DNA from: Chthonomonas calidirosea
GTDB taxonomy: Bacteria > Armatimonadota > Chthonomonadetes > Chthonomonadales > CAJBBX01
Length of the DNA stretch: 64,000 bases
Direction: 5' to 3'
Assembly: GCA_020722705.1 (NCBI GenBank)
Contig: DYKI01000011.1
Coordinates: forward strand, 1 to 64,000
Below, piece after piece: positions 48,865 through 58,294 of this stretch. Below the pieces are notes generated by a model. That model saw only the letters and a list, made by a program, of their open reading frames with translations. It searched no databases and had not been told where the DNA came from. Within the stretch, counting starts at the first letter, position 1; each line of letters begins with the position of its first letter. The position numbers and the translations under genes are program-made.

Positions 48865-49084
48865 TATCCGGGTGAGCCCCGACGCATGGATGCCCATGGC
48901 CGGCCTTCAGCCGTCGCCATTTAACCATCCGCCTGAGGGCCAAGTCAAGGATGATCGGGCCTGAGGCGTCTGGTATCCTAATGCATCGTGGAATCAAGTT
49001 TCGAGTGCAGCGGCGCCGGCGCCGCGTGTTTCGATCGCCGAGTGCGCATCCGGCGCTCGCTGGGACGGTTTCCGTGACACACCG

Positions 49085-49543
49085 ATGAGCGTAGAAGTGC
49101 GTCGGGCGCACCCAAGACACATCCGTACCCGGCAGCTACGGAGGGCATTGCGGAGGCTCCTCGAGACGGAAGGGATGGGGCAAGCTGAAGTCAGCGTATT
49201 GCTCACCGACGATGAGACCGTTCACCGGCTCAACAGATCGTACAGAGGACACGACAAACCGACCGACGTGCTGTCTTTCTCGTTGCGCGAGCAGGGGGCC
49301 GGTGAGCCGCAGTATGTGAAGCTCGGTCTCGAAACCGAGGCGCTCGGTGACATCGTGATTTCGGTTGATACGGCAGAGCAGCAGGCGCGCGCTGTGGGGG
49401 TCAGCCTCGAACACGAGGTAACCCATCTCGCGCTGCATGGGGCATTGCACCTGCTGGGCTACACTGATGATACAGAAGAGGGCCTCGCGCTGATGGAGCA
49501 CAAAGCCGGAGCGATCCAGGCCGCGAGTGACGGTCCTGCCTGA
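49085..49543 (+). CDS. ybeY: Endoribonuclease YbeY
   Basis: LNRSYRGHDKPTDVLSFSLRE; HEVTHLALHGALHLLGYTD. Confidence 0.95.
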   Translation: MSVEVRRAHPRHIRTRQLRRALRRLLETEGMGQAEVSVLLTDDETVHRLNRSYRGHDKPTDVLSFSLREQGAGEPQYVKLGLETEALGDIVISVDTAEQQARAVGVSLEHEVTHLALHGALHLLGYTDDTEEGLALMEHKAGAIQAASDGPA

Positions 49544-50376
49544 TGAGCGCCCACTCACCTAACGCAAGCTTCAAGTTCGCCGTAGAAGGTGTGCTGCACT
49601 GCTTCCGCACGCAGCGGCACATGCAGCTTCATTTCCTCATGCTCGTGCTGGTACTCGTCAGCGGGCTGATGCTGGCCCTCGACCCGCGCGACATGGTGCT
49701 TCTCCTCTTCGCCATCACCCTGGTCATTGCCATGGAGTTGGTCAACTCGGCGATCGAGGCCGTCGTTGACATGGTTGCCGCCTCGTACAGCGCTCCAGCG
49801 AAGCTGGCGAAGGACATTGCAGCAGGCGGCGTCCTCATCGCTTCGGTCAACGCCGTCATCAGCGGCATCGTTATCTTCTTTGGCGCCACACCCCCACGGC
49901 TCGAAGCAGCTCTCAGGGGCGAGGCGCAGACCCCGGACCTGACGGTTGTGTTGGCTGTCGGGGTACTCGTCATGGCTACGCTGGTCATCATGACCAAGGT
50001 TCTGACCGGGCGAGCCAATCCCGATCTGCTGCGCGGCGGCATCGTTAGCGGGCATGCTGCGATCGGGTTCTTTCTGGCAATGACGATAGTGTTCACGAGT
50101 GGGGATCGGCTGGTGGGCCTGCTGGCGCTCGCGCTTGCCGGCCTTGTCGCTCAGAGCAGGGTTGATGCTGGGATTCACACCATCCAGCAAGTGGTATTGG
50201 GAGCCGTGCTGGCGGTCTTTCTGACTGCCTCCGTCTATTGGGTGATGCCTCGCGTCCGTGCGTTTCTGATCCGGAATGCGGCGCAGCAGCCGACGGCAGC
50301 GGTCGCTCCGTGCCCTGAGGGCGCCGATCTCAACGGAGGATTTGTTGGACGAATCAGATTGCGAACCTCAACGTAG
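49543..50376 (+). CDS. Diacylglycerol kinase-PAP2 phosphatase fusion
   Basis: DgkA-like NASFKFAVEGVLHCFRTQRHMQLH..MELVNSAIEAVVD plus PAP2-like SGHAAIGF and AQSRVDAGIHTIQQVVLG. Confidence 0.85.
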   Translation: MSAHSPNASFKFAVEGVLHCFRTQRHMQLHFLMLVLVLVSGLMLALDPRDMVLLLFAITLVIAMELVNSAIEAVVDMVAASYSAPAKLAKDIAAGGVLIASVNAVISGIVIFFGATPPRLEAALRGEAQTPDLTVVLAVGVLVMATLVIMTKVLTGRANPDLLRGGIVSGHAAIGFFLAMTIVFTSGDRLVGLLALALAGLVAQSRVDAGIHTIQQVVLGAVLAVFLTASVYWVMPRVRAFLIRNAAQQPTAAVAPCPEGADLNGGFVGRIRLRTST

Positions 50377-51874
50377 CCGCGGGTCGGCGTTCCTCTTGGG
50401 CTCGCTGGCCCTGATCGTGTGCGCGGCCTCTCGCGCAACTGCGCAGACCGGATCGCATGGACCCGACATGCCGTCGGGACGGATGTGGACCGACATGCTC
50501 CTCGTCGTCGCGCTCGTTCTGGTGAACGGCCTGTTCTCGATGGCGGAAGCAGCGTTCCTGACCGTTAGGCGTACCAGGATTGAGCAACTGGTCGAGGAGG
50601 GTAACAGGTCAGCCAAGATTGTCGCAGGCATGCTGGCCCAGCCCACGAGAACCCTTGCCACCATACAGGTCGGCATCACCTTCATCGCATTGTTTACCGG
50701 CGGCGCCGCTGCCGACAGCGCCGTCGAGCCGCTCAGCGCTTGGGTGAGCGGCATGGCGCATGGCTCCCTATCGCCCGCCTTCATTCAGGCGCTCTCGTTT
50801 GTCACCGTGATGGCCGTTGTTACGTTTGTCACGCTCGTCTTGGGCGAGATCACGCCAAAGAGCCTGGCCGTCCAACGTGCCGAGTCCATCGTGCTTGCAT
50901 CTGCCCACCCGCTCCGTCTGGTGGAGGCGCTGACATCCCCGGTAGTGACAGTCGTGGCTCGTGTTTCGGATGTCATGGTGCGCCCGTTCGGCGGAAGGGC
51001 GACGTTCCATCCGACTGCCATGAGCGAGGAAGAGCTCAAGCTGATGGTGGAGCAGTCGGAGGAGTACGGTGTGATCGAGCCGCAAGAGAAGGAGATGATC
51101 CACTCGATCTTCGAGTTCAGCGACACTCCTGTACGGCGCGTCATGACTCCTCGACTGGACATTACGGCGGTTTCCGTTGACACGCCCGTTCTGGCTGTGC
51201 TTGGCGTGGTCAAGGAGTCCGGTCATTCACGACTGCCGGTGTACGACGGCGACCTCGATCAGATCGTTGGCATCGTCCATGTCAAGGATGCCATTGACCA
51301 CCTCATTGATCCGACCGAGATGGGTGCGCAAGCCGCAATGTCGGATCGCGGCACGCTCGAGGCGCGCTCACTCATGCGCCCGGCCTATTTCGTCCCCGAC
51401 AGCAAGCGTGTAGACGATCTGCTGGCCGACCTCCGCCGCAACAAGAGCCACATCGCCGTCGTGCGTGATGAATACGGCACCGTAGTGGGCATTGTCACCA
51501 TCGAGGACCTTCTTGAGGAGATTGTCGGAGAGATCCAGGACGAGTACGATCTGGAGGAACCTGAGATCACGCAGCTCGATTCCTCAACGATGATCGTGGA
51601 CGCGCGCATGACCGTCGCCGACTTCAACGACCGCATGGGCACCGAACTGCCTGTTGAGGAAGCAGACACGCTGGGCGGGTTCGTTTTCGGCCTCCTGGGA
51701 CACCAGCCCGAGGAAAGCGAGGAGGTGAAATGGTCCGGCTTCTCGTTCAGGGTCGAGACCACCGACGGGCGTCGCGTCCAGAAGCTGCGCGTAACGCGCC
51801 TGCCCGAGCCGGTGGCGGCGCCGCAGGATGACACACCGCCTAACCACGACGGAAGCCAGGAGACTGCCGCATGA
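50345..51874 (+). CDS. CNNM/DUF21-CBS-CorC hemolysin-type membrane protein
   Basis: DUF21 TM region, MTPRLDITAVSVDTP and CBS pairs, CorC-HlyC domain; TTG start assumed after GGAGGA. Confidence 0.88.
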   Translation: MDESDCEPQRSRGSAFLLGSLALIVCAASRATAQTGSHGPDMPSGRMWTDMLLVVALVLVNGLFSMAEAAFLTVRRTRIEQLVEEGNRSAKIVAGMLAQPTRTLATIQVGITFIALFTGGAAADSAVEPLSAWVSGMAHGSLSPAFIQALSFVTVMAVVTFVTLVLGEITPKSLAVQRAESIVLASAHPLRLVEALTSPVVTVVARVSDVMVRPFGGRATFHPTAMSEEELKLMVEQSEEYGVIEPQEKEMIHSIFEFSDTPVRRVMTPRLDITAVSVDTPVLAVLGVVKESGHSRLPVYDGDLDQIVGIVHVKDAIDHLIDPTEMGAQAAMSDRGTLEARSLMRPAYFVPDSKRVDDLLADLRRNKSHIAVVRDEYGTVVGIVTIEDLLEEIVGEIQDEYDLEEPEITQLDSSTMIVDARMTVADFNDRMGTELPVEEADTLGGFVFGLLGHQPEESEEVKWSGFSFRVETTDGRRVQKLRVTRLPEPVAAPQDDTPPNHDGSQETAA

Positions 51875-52404
51875 GCTATGACAACGGTCCAGAGGGTGTC
51901 GGCTATGGAGCGCGGCGAGGGAGCTCGGTATGGCGCTGGACTGCCATCGCTGCACTCGTCGCTGCGGCGGCGGCATATGGCTATTGGCGCTACGTCTATT
52001 ACCCGAGGACGCCGCAGTATGCTCTACGTGAGTTTCTGGACGCGGCAAAGAATCACGATTACGAGACGGCGTATGGTCGCCTCCATATCACGTCGCCGCT
52101 GAAGCTGGTTGTGCCCTCCGCAAGGGCGCTGGAAACATTCGCCGAGAACGCAGGGGGGCTGATCCCGCAACTGGTCAGCTACCGGCTGGGCAAAGTGGAG
52201 CAGACCGCCGAAGGGGTCCGTATCATGACCATGCTGACTACCGAAGACACGACGGGCGAGGCTCAGCAGGCGCGGACGGACGTCACGGAGGTGTCCATCG
52301 AGCTCCGGCAGGTGGACAACACGTGGAAGGTGGATGCCGGCTGGGCGATGAGGGAAATGGTCAAGCGGGGCGGGACCGACCTGTTACGGTCTTTGTTCCG
52401 ATGA
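51871..52404 (+). CDS. Hypothetical membrane-anchored protein (DUF4878-like fold possible)
   Basis: TM near N-terminus; ALREFLDAAKNHDYETAYGRLH; ATGA overlap with the CBS gene. Confidence 0.6.
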   Translation: MSYDNGPEGVGYGARRGSSVWRWTAIAALVAAAAAYGYWRYVYYPRTPQYALREFLDAAKNHDYETAYGRLHITSPLKLVVPSARALETFAENAGGLIPQLVSYRLGKVEQTAEGVRIMTMLTTEDTTGEAQQARTDVTEVSIELRQVDNTWKVDAGWAMREMVKRGGTDLLRSLFR

Positions 52405-53019
52405 CCCGTCTGCCGGAGACGGCGGCTCAGCGCTGAGCGGAGGGGCGGGTTTGCTGTCCGTGAACTCAGCGATGACACGCCACTTGTCGGCTCGACGGTG
52501 AAGCACAAGCTGAGCAAGTACATCTCCTGTCTGACGATTCGGTGCGGGTCGTACAACGAACACGACCGATGCCGTATCACCTCCGATGAACTGGATGCTT
52601 GCCTGGTCGAACACGATCAGCACGTTGGCTGCAATGCGCTTGCGCTCATCGTCGGTCAGCTTGGCGCTCTGACGTCGGCGGTTGACCTCGGCCACGATGG
52701 AACGCAACGACTTCTCGTCCCTGAGTGTGCCTGAGCCGTTGCGGACCGAGTAGAACGGAAACCCTACGGCCTCGACGCACATCGTCTCATCGCCGAGAAC
52801 CATCCCGGCGTAGTAGCGGAACGCTGCCTGCCTGATCTGCTTCTCGTCCTGCTCCGGTGTGAGTTGCCGAGCAGGCATGCCGGCACTCAGCCACAGGCCC
52901 GCTGCGCACGTCAAACCCACAACGATCGCCGCCGTGAGTGCGGTCGGTCGCCAGGATCGTCGAGCATGATCGGACGCCGGTGACGCGCCCGCATCACGGA
53001 CCCGATCAGCCCACGTCAT
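52384..53019 (-). CDS. Hypothetical membrane-anchored protein
   Basis: One TM then a soluble NTF2/DUF4878-like domain; 3' end overlaps the convergent upstream gene by 21 nt. Confidence 0.6.
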   Translation of the reverse strand: MTWADRVRDAGASPASDHARRSWRPTALTAAIVVGLTCAAGLWLSAGMPARQLTPEQDEKQIRQAAFRYYAGMVLGDETMCVEAVGFPFYSVRNGSGTLRDEKSLRSIVAEVNRRRQSAKLTDDERKRIAANVLIVFDQASIQFIGGDTASVVFVVRPAPNRQTGDVLAQLVLHRRADKWRVIAEFTDSKPAPPLSAEPPSPADGSSEQRP

Positions 53020-53671
53020 CGGCGAACACTCTCCGGAGGTCATGCTCCAGATTGGACTCCACGAGCGCGATGACAGTGTCGCCAGGTTCGAAGCGTGTGT
53101 CAGGTCCGGGAAGCAACGCCTGGTCCGAGCGCAGCACACATACAAGGAGCGCGCCACGCGGCAACGACGCATCCTTGAGGTGCTTATCCAGCACGGGGGA
53201 GTCGGGTCGAATCTCAATCTCGACAATCTCGAGATTGCCGCGTTTCAACGCGGCGAGCGGGATCACGTCTCCGGTCTGGATCTCTTGCTCGATCAGGTTG
53301 TAGATGATCTTCGTCGAACTGACGGTAGCGTCCACGCCGAGCTGCTGGAATAGCTCCTCGTTGCCGGGATTGTTCACGCGCGCGATCGTGCGCGGCACGC
53401 TGAACATGCGCTTCGCCATCTGACAGATGACCAGGTTGTCCTCATCGTCGCCTGTCGCGGCAACGACGACGTCGGCGCGAGCCGTGCCGGCTTCCTCAAG
53501 GAGGCGTACCTCGCACCCGTCACCCTGGATGGCGATCTCGCCGAGTTCCTCGGCTATCACTTTGTGCCTCCTCCGATCCTTCTCCATCAGCAGTATTTCA
53601 TGCGACGAGGATGAGAGGGCCTTCGCGAGGAAGTAGCCGACGTTTCCTCCACCGATAATGACTATGTACAC
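53006..53671 (-). CDS. TrkA family potassium uptake regulatory protein (RCK N and C domains)
   Basis: MYIVIIGGGNVGYFLAKALSSSSHEILLMEKD; TrkA-C region ALLVCVLRSDQALLPGPDTRFEPGDTVIAL. Confidence 0.92.
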   Translation of the reverse strand: MYIVIIGGGNVGYFLAKALSSSSHEILLMEKDRRRHKVIAEELGEIAIQGDGCEVRLLEEAGTARADVVVAATGDDEDNLVICQMAKRMFSVPRTIARVNNPGNEELFQQLGVDATVSSTKIIYNLIEQEIQTGDVIPLAALKRGNLEIVEIEIRPDSPVLDKHLKDASLPRGALLVCVLRSDQALLPGPDTRFEPGDTVIALVESNLEHDLRRVFADDVG

Positions 53672-53701
53672 GGTTCGCGGTCTCCCATTAGTCCGAACAC
53701 G

Positions 53702-54154
53702 CTAGATGTTCATCGCTATGTAGTCTTGGTTGTAGTCATGCTCGATTGCCCAGCGGCCCTCGGTCAGATAGTCTCGCACCAGTCCCGAGATGATGGTGGG
53801 CGAACAGATGGTGACGATGCCCATCTGGCGGTATGCATCGGCTCGGATCGGATCGTTTATTCGCGTGATGACGTGGGCGACATTGTAGACATTCTTCGCG
53901 ATTTGCGCGGTCATGATGTTCCGGTTGTCGCCCTCAGTGACCGAGACGAAAACGTCGCAACTGCTGATGCCCGCCCGTTCAAGCACATCGCGGTCGAGAC
54001 CGTTACCCACGACCCTCTGGCCGCGGAACTTGCTTCCGAGCCGTCGGAATGCTTCGCCCGTAAGGTCCACGACAGTAACGTTGTGCCCGTCATGGTACAT
54101 GCGCCTGGCGAGGGTCGAGCCGACTCTGCCGCACCCGAGTATGATGATGTTCAT
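53702..54154 (-). CDS. TrkA N-terminal domain protein (RCK-N only)
   Basis: MNIIILGCGRVGSTLARRMYHDGHNVTVVDLTGEAFRRL. Confidence 0.9.
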   Translation of the reverse strand: MNIIILGCGRVGSTLARRMYHDGHNVTVVDLTGEAFRRLGSKFRGQRVVGNGLDRDVLERAGISSCDVFVSVTEGDNRNIMTAQIAKNVYNVAHVITRINDPIRADAYRQMGIVTICSPTIISGLVRDYLTEGRWAIEHDYNQDYIAMNI

Positions 54155-54996
54155 CTGCTGGGTCCTTCACTCCTTGCCGATCGGTTGGATCGGCCATCTC
54201 CATTCGATATTCGAGCAACCAGAACGTCACACGGCGCTTTGCGCAACATCATGTCCGCGAGTTCGAGCTGATCCTGATCATCCGGCGTGGGGCCCGCGAG
54301 GGCCAGTACGACCATTCGCGCCTGGTTCTGCGTCAGAAAGGAGACCAACCCTTCACGGGTATCGCGGACACGCTCAAGATGGATGGCGCACGGCAGACCT
54401 AACCGGTGGGCGATCTGAGACCCGCGTGCGCTGTGCTGTTGGGCTTCAGTCTCGGCCTCCGGCTGTGGTGCGCTGAGAGGGAGCTGGCGCGGTATCGTGA
54501 CGAAGGCAACCATGCCAACCGGAAAACCTCGCTCGCGGCTCGCCGTCGCCGCCAGGCGCATGCCCGCCTCGATATCGGTGCCATCAATCAGAGGAACGAT
54601 CACAGCGCCCGGCGGCACTACGTCCGAACAGGAACTGCCGGTTCGGAGTGACTCGCGTGCTGCCTCCACCGACATGGACATGGCGATCTGCGACCTGACA
54701 CCGGGTACGCTCGCCAGCACCTGGCGGACAGAGGCAGGGAGGTTGCATACCACAATCCGAGCGCCCGCGGATTCAATGTCCTTGACCGCATCGAGAAAGG
54801 TCCTGCTGCCCTCTTCGGTGACGCTCTTCAGCTCACCGCCGTCAATCAGGATGCCTTCGGGATGCTGTTTCAGCAGGACCATGGCCGCGGCTTTGATGGT
54901 CGGCCACTGGTTGCGAACGAGCGCTCCGGAAAGCCTGACGGTGTCATCCTTCGTATAGACGATCATCGCGAAAGAATCCAAGCTGAGGTCCGGCAA
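54151..54996 (-). CDS. STAS domain-universal stress protein-like fusion
   Basis: N-terminal VRLSGALVRNQWPTIKAAAMVLLKQHPEGILIDGGELKSVTEEGSRTFLDAVKDIESAGARIVVCNLP (STAS-like); C-terminal USP-like ending APCDVLVARI; ATGA overlap. Confidence 0.65.
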   Translation of the reverse strand: MPDLSLDSFAMIVYTKDDTVRLSGALVRNQWPTIKAAAMVLLKQHPEGILIDGGELKSVTEEGSRTFLDAVKDIESAGARIVVCNLPASVRQVLASVPGVRSQIAMSMSVEAARESLRTGSSCSDVVPPGAVIVPLIDGTDIEAGMRLAATASRERGFPVGMVAFVTIPRQLPLSAPQPEAETEAQQHSARGSQIAHRLGLPCAIHLERVRDTREGLVSFLTQNQARMVVLALAGPTPDDQDQLELADMMLRKAPCDVLVARISNGDGRSNRSARSEGPSR

Positions 54997-55148
54997 GGTC
55001 GCGGACGTACGGTAAACAGTAGGGCAGTACGTTTCATGGTCGCGTCCGTGCGGCTGTGAACGAGTGTGGGATAGTCAGAACCCAGGGGACCTATGGGAGT
55101 CCGCTCCTTGGCGCTTCTTGATCGAAACCGGCAGAGTATACTTCCGGT

Positions 55149-56699
55149 ATGGTTCATTGTCAAACGCCGTCCGCGAACGGCGGTGATCGGCAGACTGCGT
55201 TGGTTCTCAACGGGAACGACGATGTTGCGGTTGCCCTCGTTCCCCTGCGGGCTGGGACGCAGGTTCAGGTTGGCGGCCGGCCGATTCAGATAGTCGCCGA
55301 CGTGCCGATGGGACACAAGGTGGCCCTGCGCGATGTCGAGCGCGGCAACCCGATTCGCAAGTACGGTGAAGTCATCGGCTACGCCACTCAGGACCTCGTC
55401 AGGGGCGAGTGGGTGCACACCCACAACCTTGCCGCCGGGTCGGTAAGCAGGCCGGAGAGGGTGCGATCAGCCGCTGGAATCCTGAAGTCCACAGGTCCCG
55501 AGCAGTGCTTCCTTGGTTACCGACGTGAGGATGGCCGAGTCGGCACTCGCAATGCGATCGCGGTCATCTCGACCGTTAACTGCTCTGCGGATGCTGCCCA
55601 CATTCTGGCGTCTCGGGCACGTGCCGAGATCGTGCCGGCATTCCCGTGTGTGGACGATGTCTTCGCCGTCATCCACAAGGGGGGATGCGGCATTCCGATC
55701 GGAGGGTCCAGTTACGACATCCTGCTGAGATGCTTGATCGGCATGGCGACCCATCCGAATGTAGCCGCGGCGGTTGTCGTCGGCCTGGGATGCGAGGTGG
55801 TAAGCGCCGCTCTGGTCGCTGACGCGGGTTCAAGGGCTCGGAAGCCTTGCGTAGCCATTGGAGTACAGGAGTCCGGCGGCGTGGGCGCGACGGTGACGCG
55901 TGGAATGGAGGTCGTCGAAACGCTGGCGAGGCAGGCAGGCACGGCGCGTCGTACCGAGTGTCCTGTTTCGGAGCTGGTGGTGGGCACGAACTGCGGAGGG
56001 TCGGATGCCTACTCGGGCATCACGGCCAATCCCCTGCTCGGCCGGGTGGGCGAGCTGATCGCCGAAGCCGGCGGAGGATGGGCGCTGGCGGAGAGCCCTG
56101 AGACCCGAGGCGCGGATCACATCCTGGCCGGCCGAGCTGTCTCCGATGAAGTGGCTGATCGGCTGCTGGCGGTGATGGACCGATGGGACGCCTACACGGC
56201 GATGCATGGAGCAACGGTTGACAACAATCCGGCTCCAGGCAACAAGGAAGGCGGCATCACCACCATCTACGAGAAAGCGCTTGGGGCGGTTACGAAAGGG
56301 GGCGAGCTGCCCCTGCGGCGCGTCGTCGAGTTTGCGGAACCGGTAGACAAGCCTGGGCTTACGTTTATGGACACGCCTGGCATGGACGATGTATCCGTGA
56401 CCGGTCTGGCAGCCGGGGGATGCAATCTGATCGCTTTCACGACCGGTCGAGGATCGTGCATGGCTTTCAAGCCGGTTCCTGTCATCAAGATCGCCTCAAC
56501 GACCGATCTCTATCGGAGGATGCCCGATGACATGGACTTCAACGCCGGCAGCCTCCTGGACGGTGTCAGTCAGGAAGAGGCGCGCGATGCGCTGTACGAC
56601 CTCATCATATCCGTCGCGAGCGGAACGCGGACCGCGGGCGAGAGACAGGGACTGGGGGAACATACGTTCGCGCCATGGGACCTGGGTCCGACACTCTAA
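55149..56699 (+). CDS. UxaA-family hydrolase (altronate/galactarate dehydratase-like), SAF and catalytic domains
   Basis: SAF-like N-terminus; GYRREDGRVGTRNAIAVISTVNCSA; VGTNCGGSDAYSGITANPLLG. Confidence 0.9.
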   Translation: MVHCQTPSANGGDRQTALVLNGNDDVAVALVPLRAGTQVQVGGRPIQIVADVPMGHKVALRDVERGNPIRKYGEVIGYATQDLVRGEWVHTHNLAAGSVSRPERVRSAAGILKSTGPEQCFLGYRREDGRVGTRNAIAVISTVNCSADAAHILASRARAEIVPAFPCVDDVFAVIHKGGCGIPIGGSSYDILLRCLIGMATHPNVAAAVVVGLGCEVVSAALVADAGSRARKPCVAIGVQESGGVGATVTRGMEVVETLARQAGTARRTECPVSELVVGTNCGGSDAYSGITANPLLGRVGELIAEAGGGWALAESPETRGADHILAGRAVSDEVADRLLAVMDRWDAYTAMHGATVDNNPAPGNKEGGITTIYEKALGAVTKGGELPLRRVVEFAEPVDKPGLTFMDTPGMDDVSVTGLAAGGCNLIAFTTGRGSCMAFKPVPVIKIASTTDLYRRMPDDMDFNAGSLLDGVSQEEARDALYDLIISVASGTRTAGERQGLGEHTFAPWDLGPTL

Positions 56700-57475
56700 G
56701 CGCGGAGCGCGCTCTCGCGGTTGGTCGGACACTGCGCCGGGCCTTTCGCGCGTGGTGGGATCACCTTGGGATGTCCTGCGCACTGAGTGCTGGATGGGCT
56801 GTCTGCGTGCTGGTCCCGATTGTCGGCGTCCTTCAGCTCGCAACGGCGATCTCACCCGCGCTATGGCCGCTCGCTGTGTCTGTCGGCCTCGCCCTCTTCG
56901 GATTGGGCACAGCGGCTGTCCACCGAGCCGCGTTTCAGGCTGCCGAAGGTGACGAGTTGACGCTTGCAGGCTTGGCTCCGCCAGACCGCAAGTGGGCTGC
57001 CGACTCCGTGATCCTCATCGTGATCCAGGCGCTGGCAGTCGGCGCACTCGGTCTGAATGTCGCGTTCTACCTGGCCCTCAGGTCTATGCTTGGCCTCGCG
57101 CTGACGGTCGCTTTCGCATACGGGCTCGCCATTTGGCTGCTCGCATGCGCCTATCAGTGGCCGCTGTTCATTGCCGGTGAGAGAGGGTTGATCACTCGCG
57201 AGGACGCGAGAAGACCAAGCGTTTTCAGCGTGATCCGCAACAGCCTGATGCTGCTTGTGTTGGCTCCGGGCCATACGCTGGGTGTGGCCGCAGTCGCAAC
57301 GGTCATCCTTGTACCGCTGGTCATCTCGGGAGTGGGGCTGGTGCTGATCGCTCCTGCGCTTGGCGCGTTTCTGTTCACGCAGGCTGTGCGCGACCACATG
57401 ATCCAGATGGGCATGCTGACGCCGCCCGATGAAGGCGGACCGGTTCCCGACAACTGGGTGGTTCCCAGAGAATAA
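56675..57475 (+). CDS. Polytopic membrane protein, possibly DUF624/YesL-like
   Basis: About five predicted TM helices; overlaps uxaA end. Confidence 0.55.
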   Translation: MGPGSDTLSAERALAVGRTLRRAFRAWWDHLGMSCALSAGWAVCVLVPIVGVLQLATAISPALWPLAVSVGLALFGLGTAAVHRAAFQAAEGDELTLAGLAPPDRKWAADSVILIVIQALAVGALGLNVAFYLALRSMLGLALTVAFAYGLAIWLLACAYQWPLFIAGERGLITREDARRPSVFSVIRNSLMLLVLAPGHTLGVAAVATVILVPLVISGVGLVLIAPALGAFLFTQAVRDHMIQMGMLTPPDEGGPVPDNWVVPRE

Positions 57476-57509
57476 GAGCGGCGACGAATGCCGGGATTCG
57501 TCGCCGCTC
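57476..57509. terminator. Perfect 14-bp inverted repeat between convergent genes (bidirectional terminator candidate)
   Basis: GAGCGGCGACGAAT-GCCGGG-ATTCGTCGCCGCTC; begins just after the stop codon, no T tract. Confidence 0.7.
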
Positions 57510-57566
57510 CGACAAACGGAATGCCGGAACCGAGGGCGAAGCCCCCGGGGGCAGTGGACGTGCGGC

Positions 57567-58097
57567 TCAGAGGTGCAAGCGGCCTACGACCGTCACCATC
57601 GTCTTGGCATCGGTGAAGATGATGTTCCCCTCGACTGCCAGGCGCGCGCTCAGTTCCAGACCGACTATCCCCTTGCCGATCAGCTTGGCTTTCCCACCGA
57701 GCAAGGCCCCGGCGCCGGCTCCAACGTAGAGCGAACGGCCTGACATATCCTCGGTATAGCGCATCTGATTGAACGTCACGGGAACGATAGTGCTGATTTC
57801 AGCGAAGTCGGCCTCAAAGATAACGTCCGCATCCAGACGCCCTTCCCACCCGTCGAGCAGTGCGATGCTCGGCACCGGGATGTCAATACCGGCGAGACCC
57901 GCGCCACGAGGCGCGACCATAGCGCCGCCCCGAAGACTCAGGGCTATCGGCACCGTCGGGATCGGCGCACCGAACTGCGCATGGGCGCCGCCGGCCATGC
58001 GTCCACCCGATGCCGTCAGTGTCCGGCTGCCGGAAGCTCCCAGCGCCGGCAGAGCGAGCACGACGACGAACGCAGCAGCACCTGCCAATCTCAGCAT
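57567..58097 (-). CDS. Hypothetical exported protein
   Basis: Signal peptide MLRLAGAAAFVVVLALPALGA; Gly-rich beta-type sequence. Confidence 0.55.
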   Translation of the reverse strand: MLRLAGAAAFVVVLALPALGASGSRTLTASGGRMAGGAHAQFGAPIPTVPIALSLRGGAMVAPRGAGLAGIDIPVPSIALLDGWEGRLDADVIFEADFAEISTIVPVTFNQMRYTEDMSGRSLYVGAGAGALLGGKAKLIGKGIVGLELSARLAVEGNIIFTDAKTMVTVVGRLHL

Positions 58098-58294
58098 GAT
58101 GAATGTCCTCCATCGAGTTGTGGTCAGCCCACCGCGTTCGCCGGCCCAAGCAGCCGTCCCTGTTTCGCTTGCATCGGATTCCTGACGAGGCCTGCGGCGG
58201 CCGATGTGTGTTTATACCCTAACCGTCGCAGGTGAAGCCGAATGGGGTTACGCATTGACAGCAACACACGGCGACGACCACAATAGCGCAGCAT

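Noticed and set aside
49010-49025. GCGGCGCCGGCGCCGC palindrome upstream of ybeY
   Set aside because: Simple GC-rich palindrome, easily expected by chance at this base composition; no supporting context
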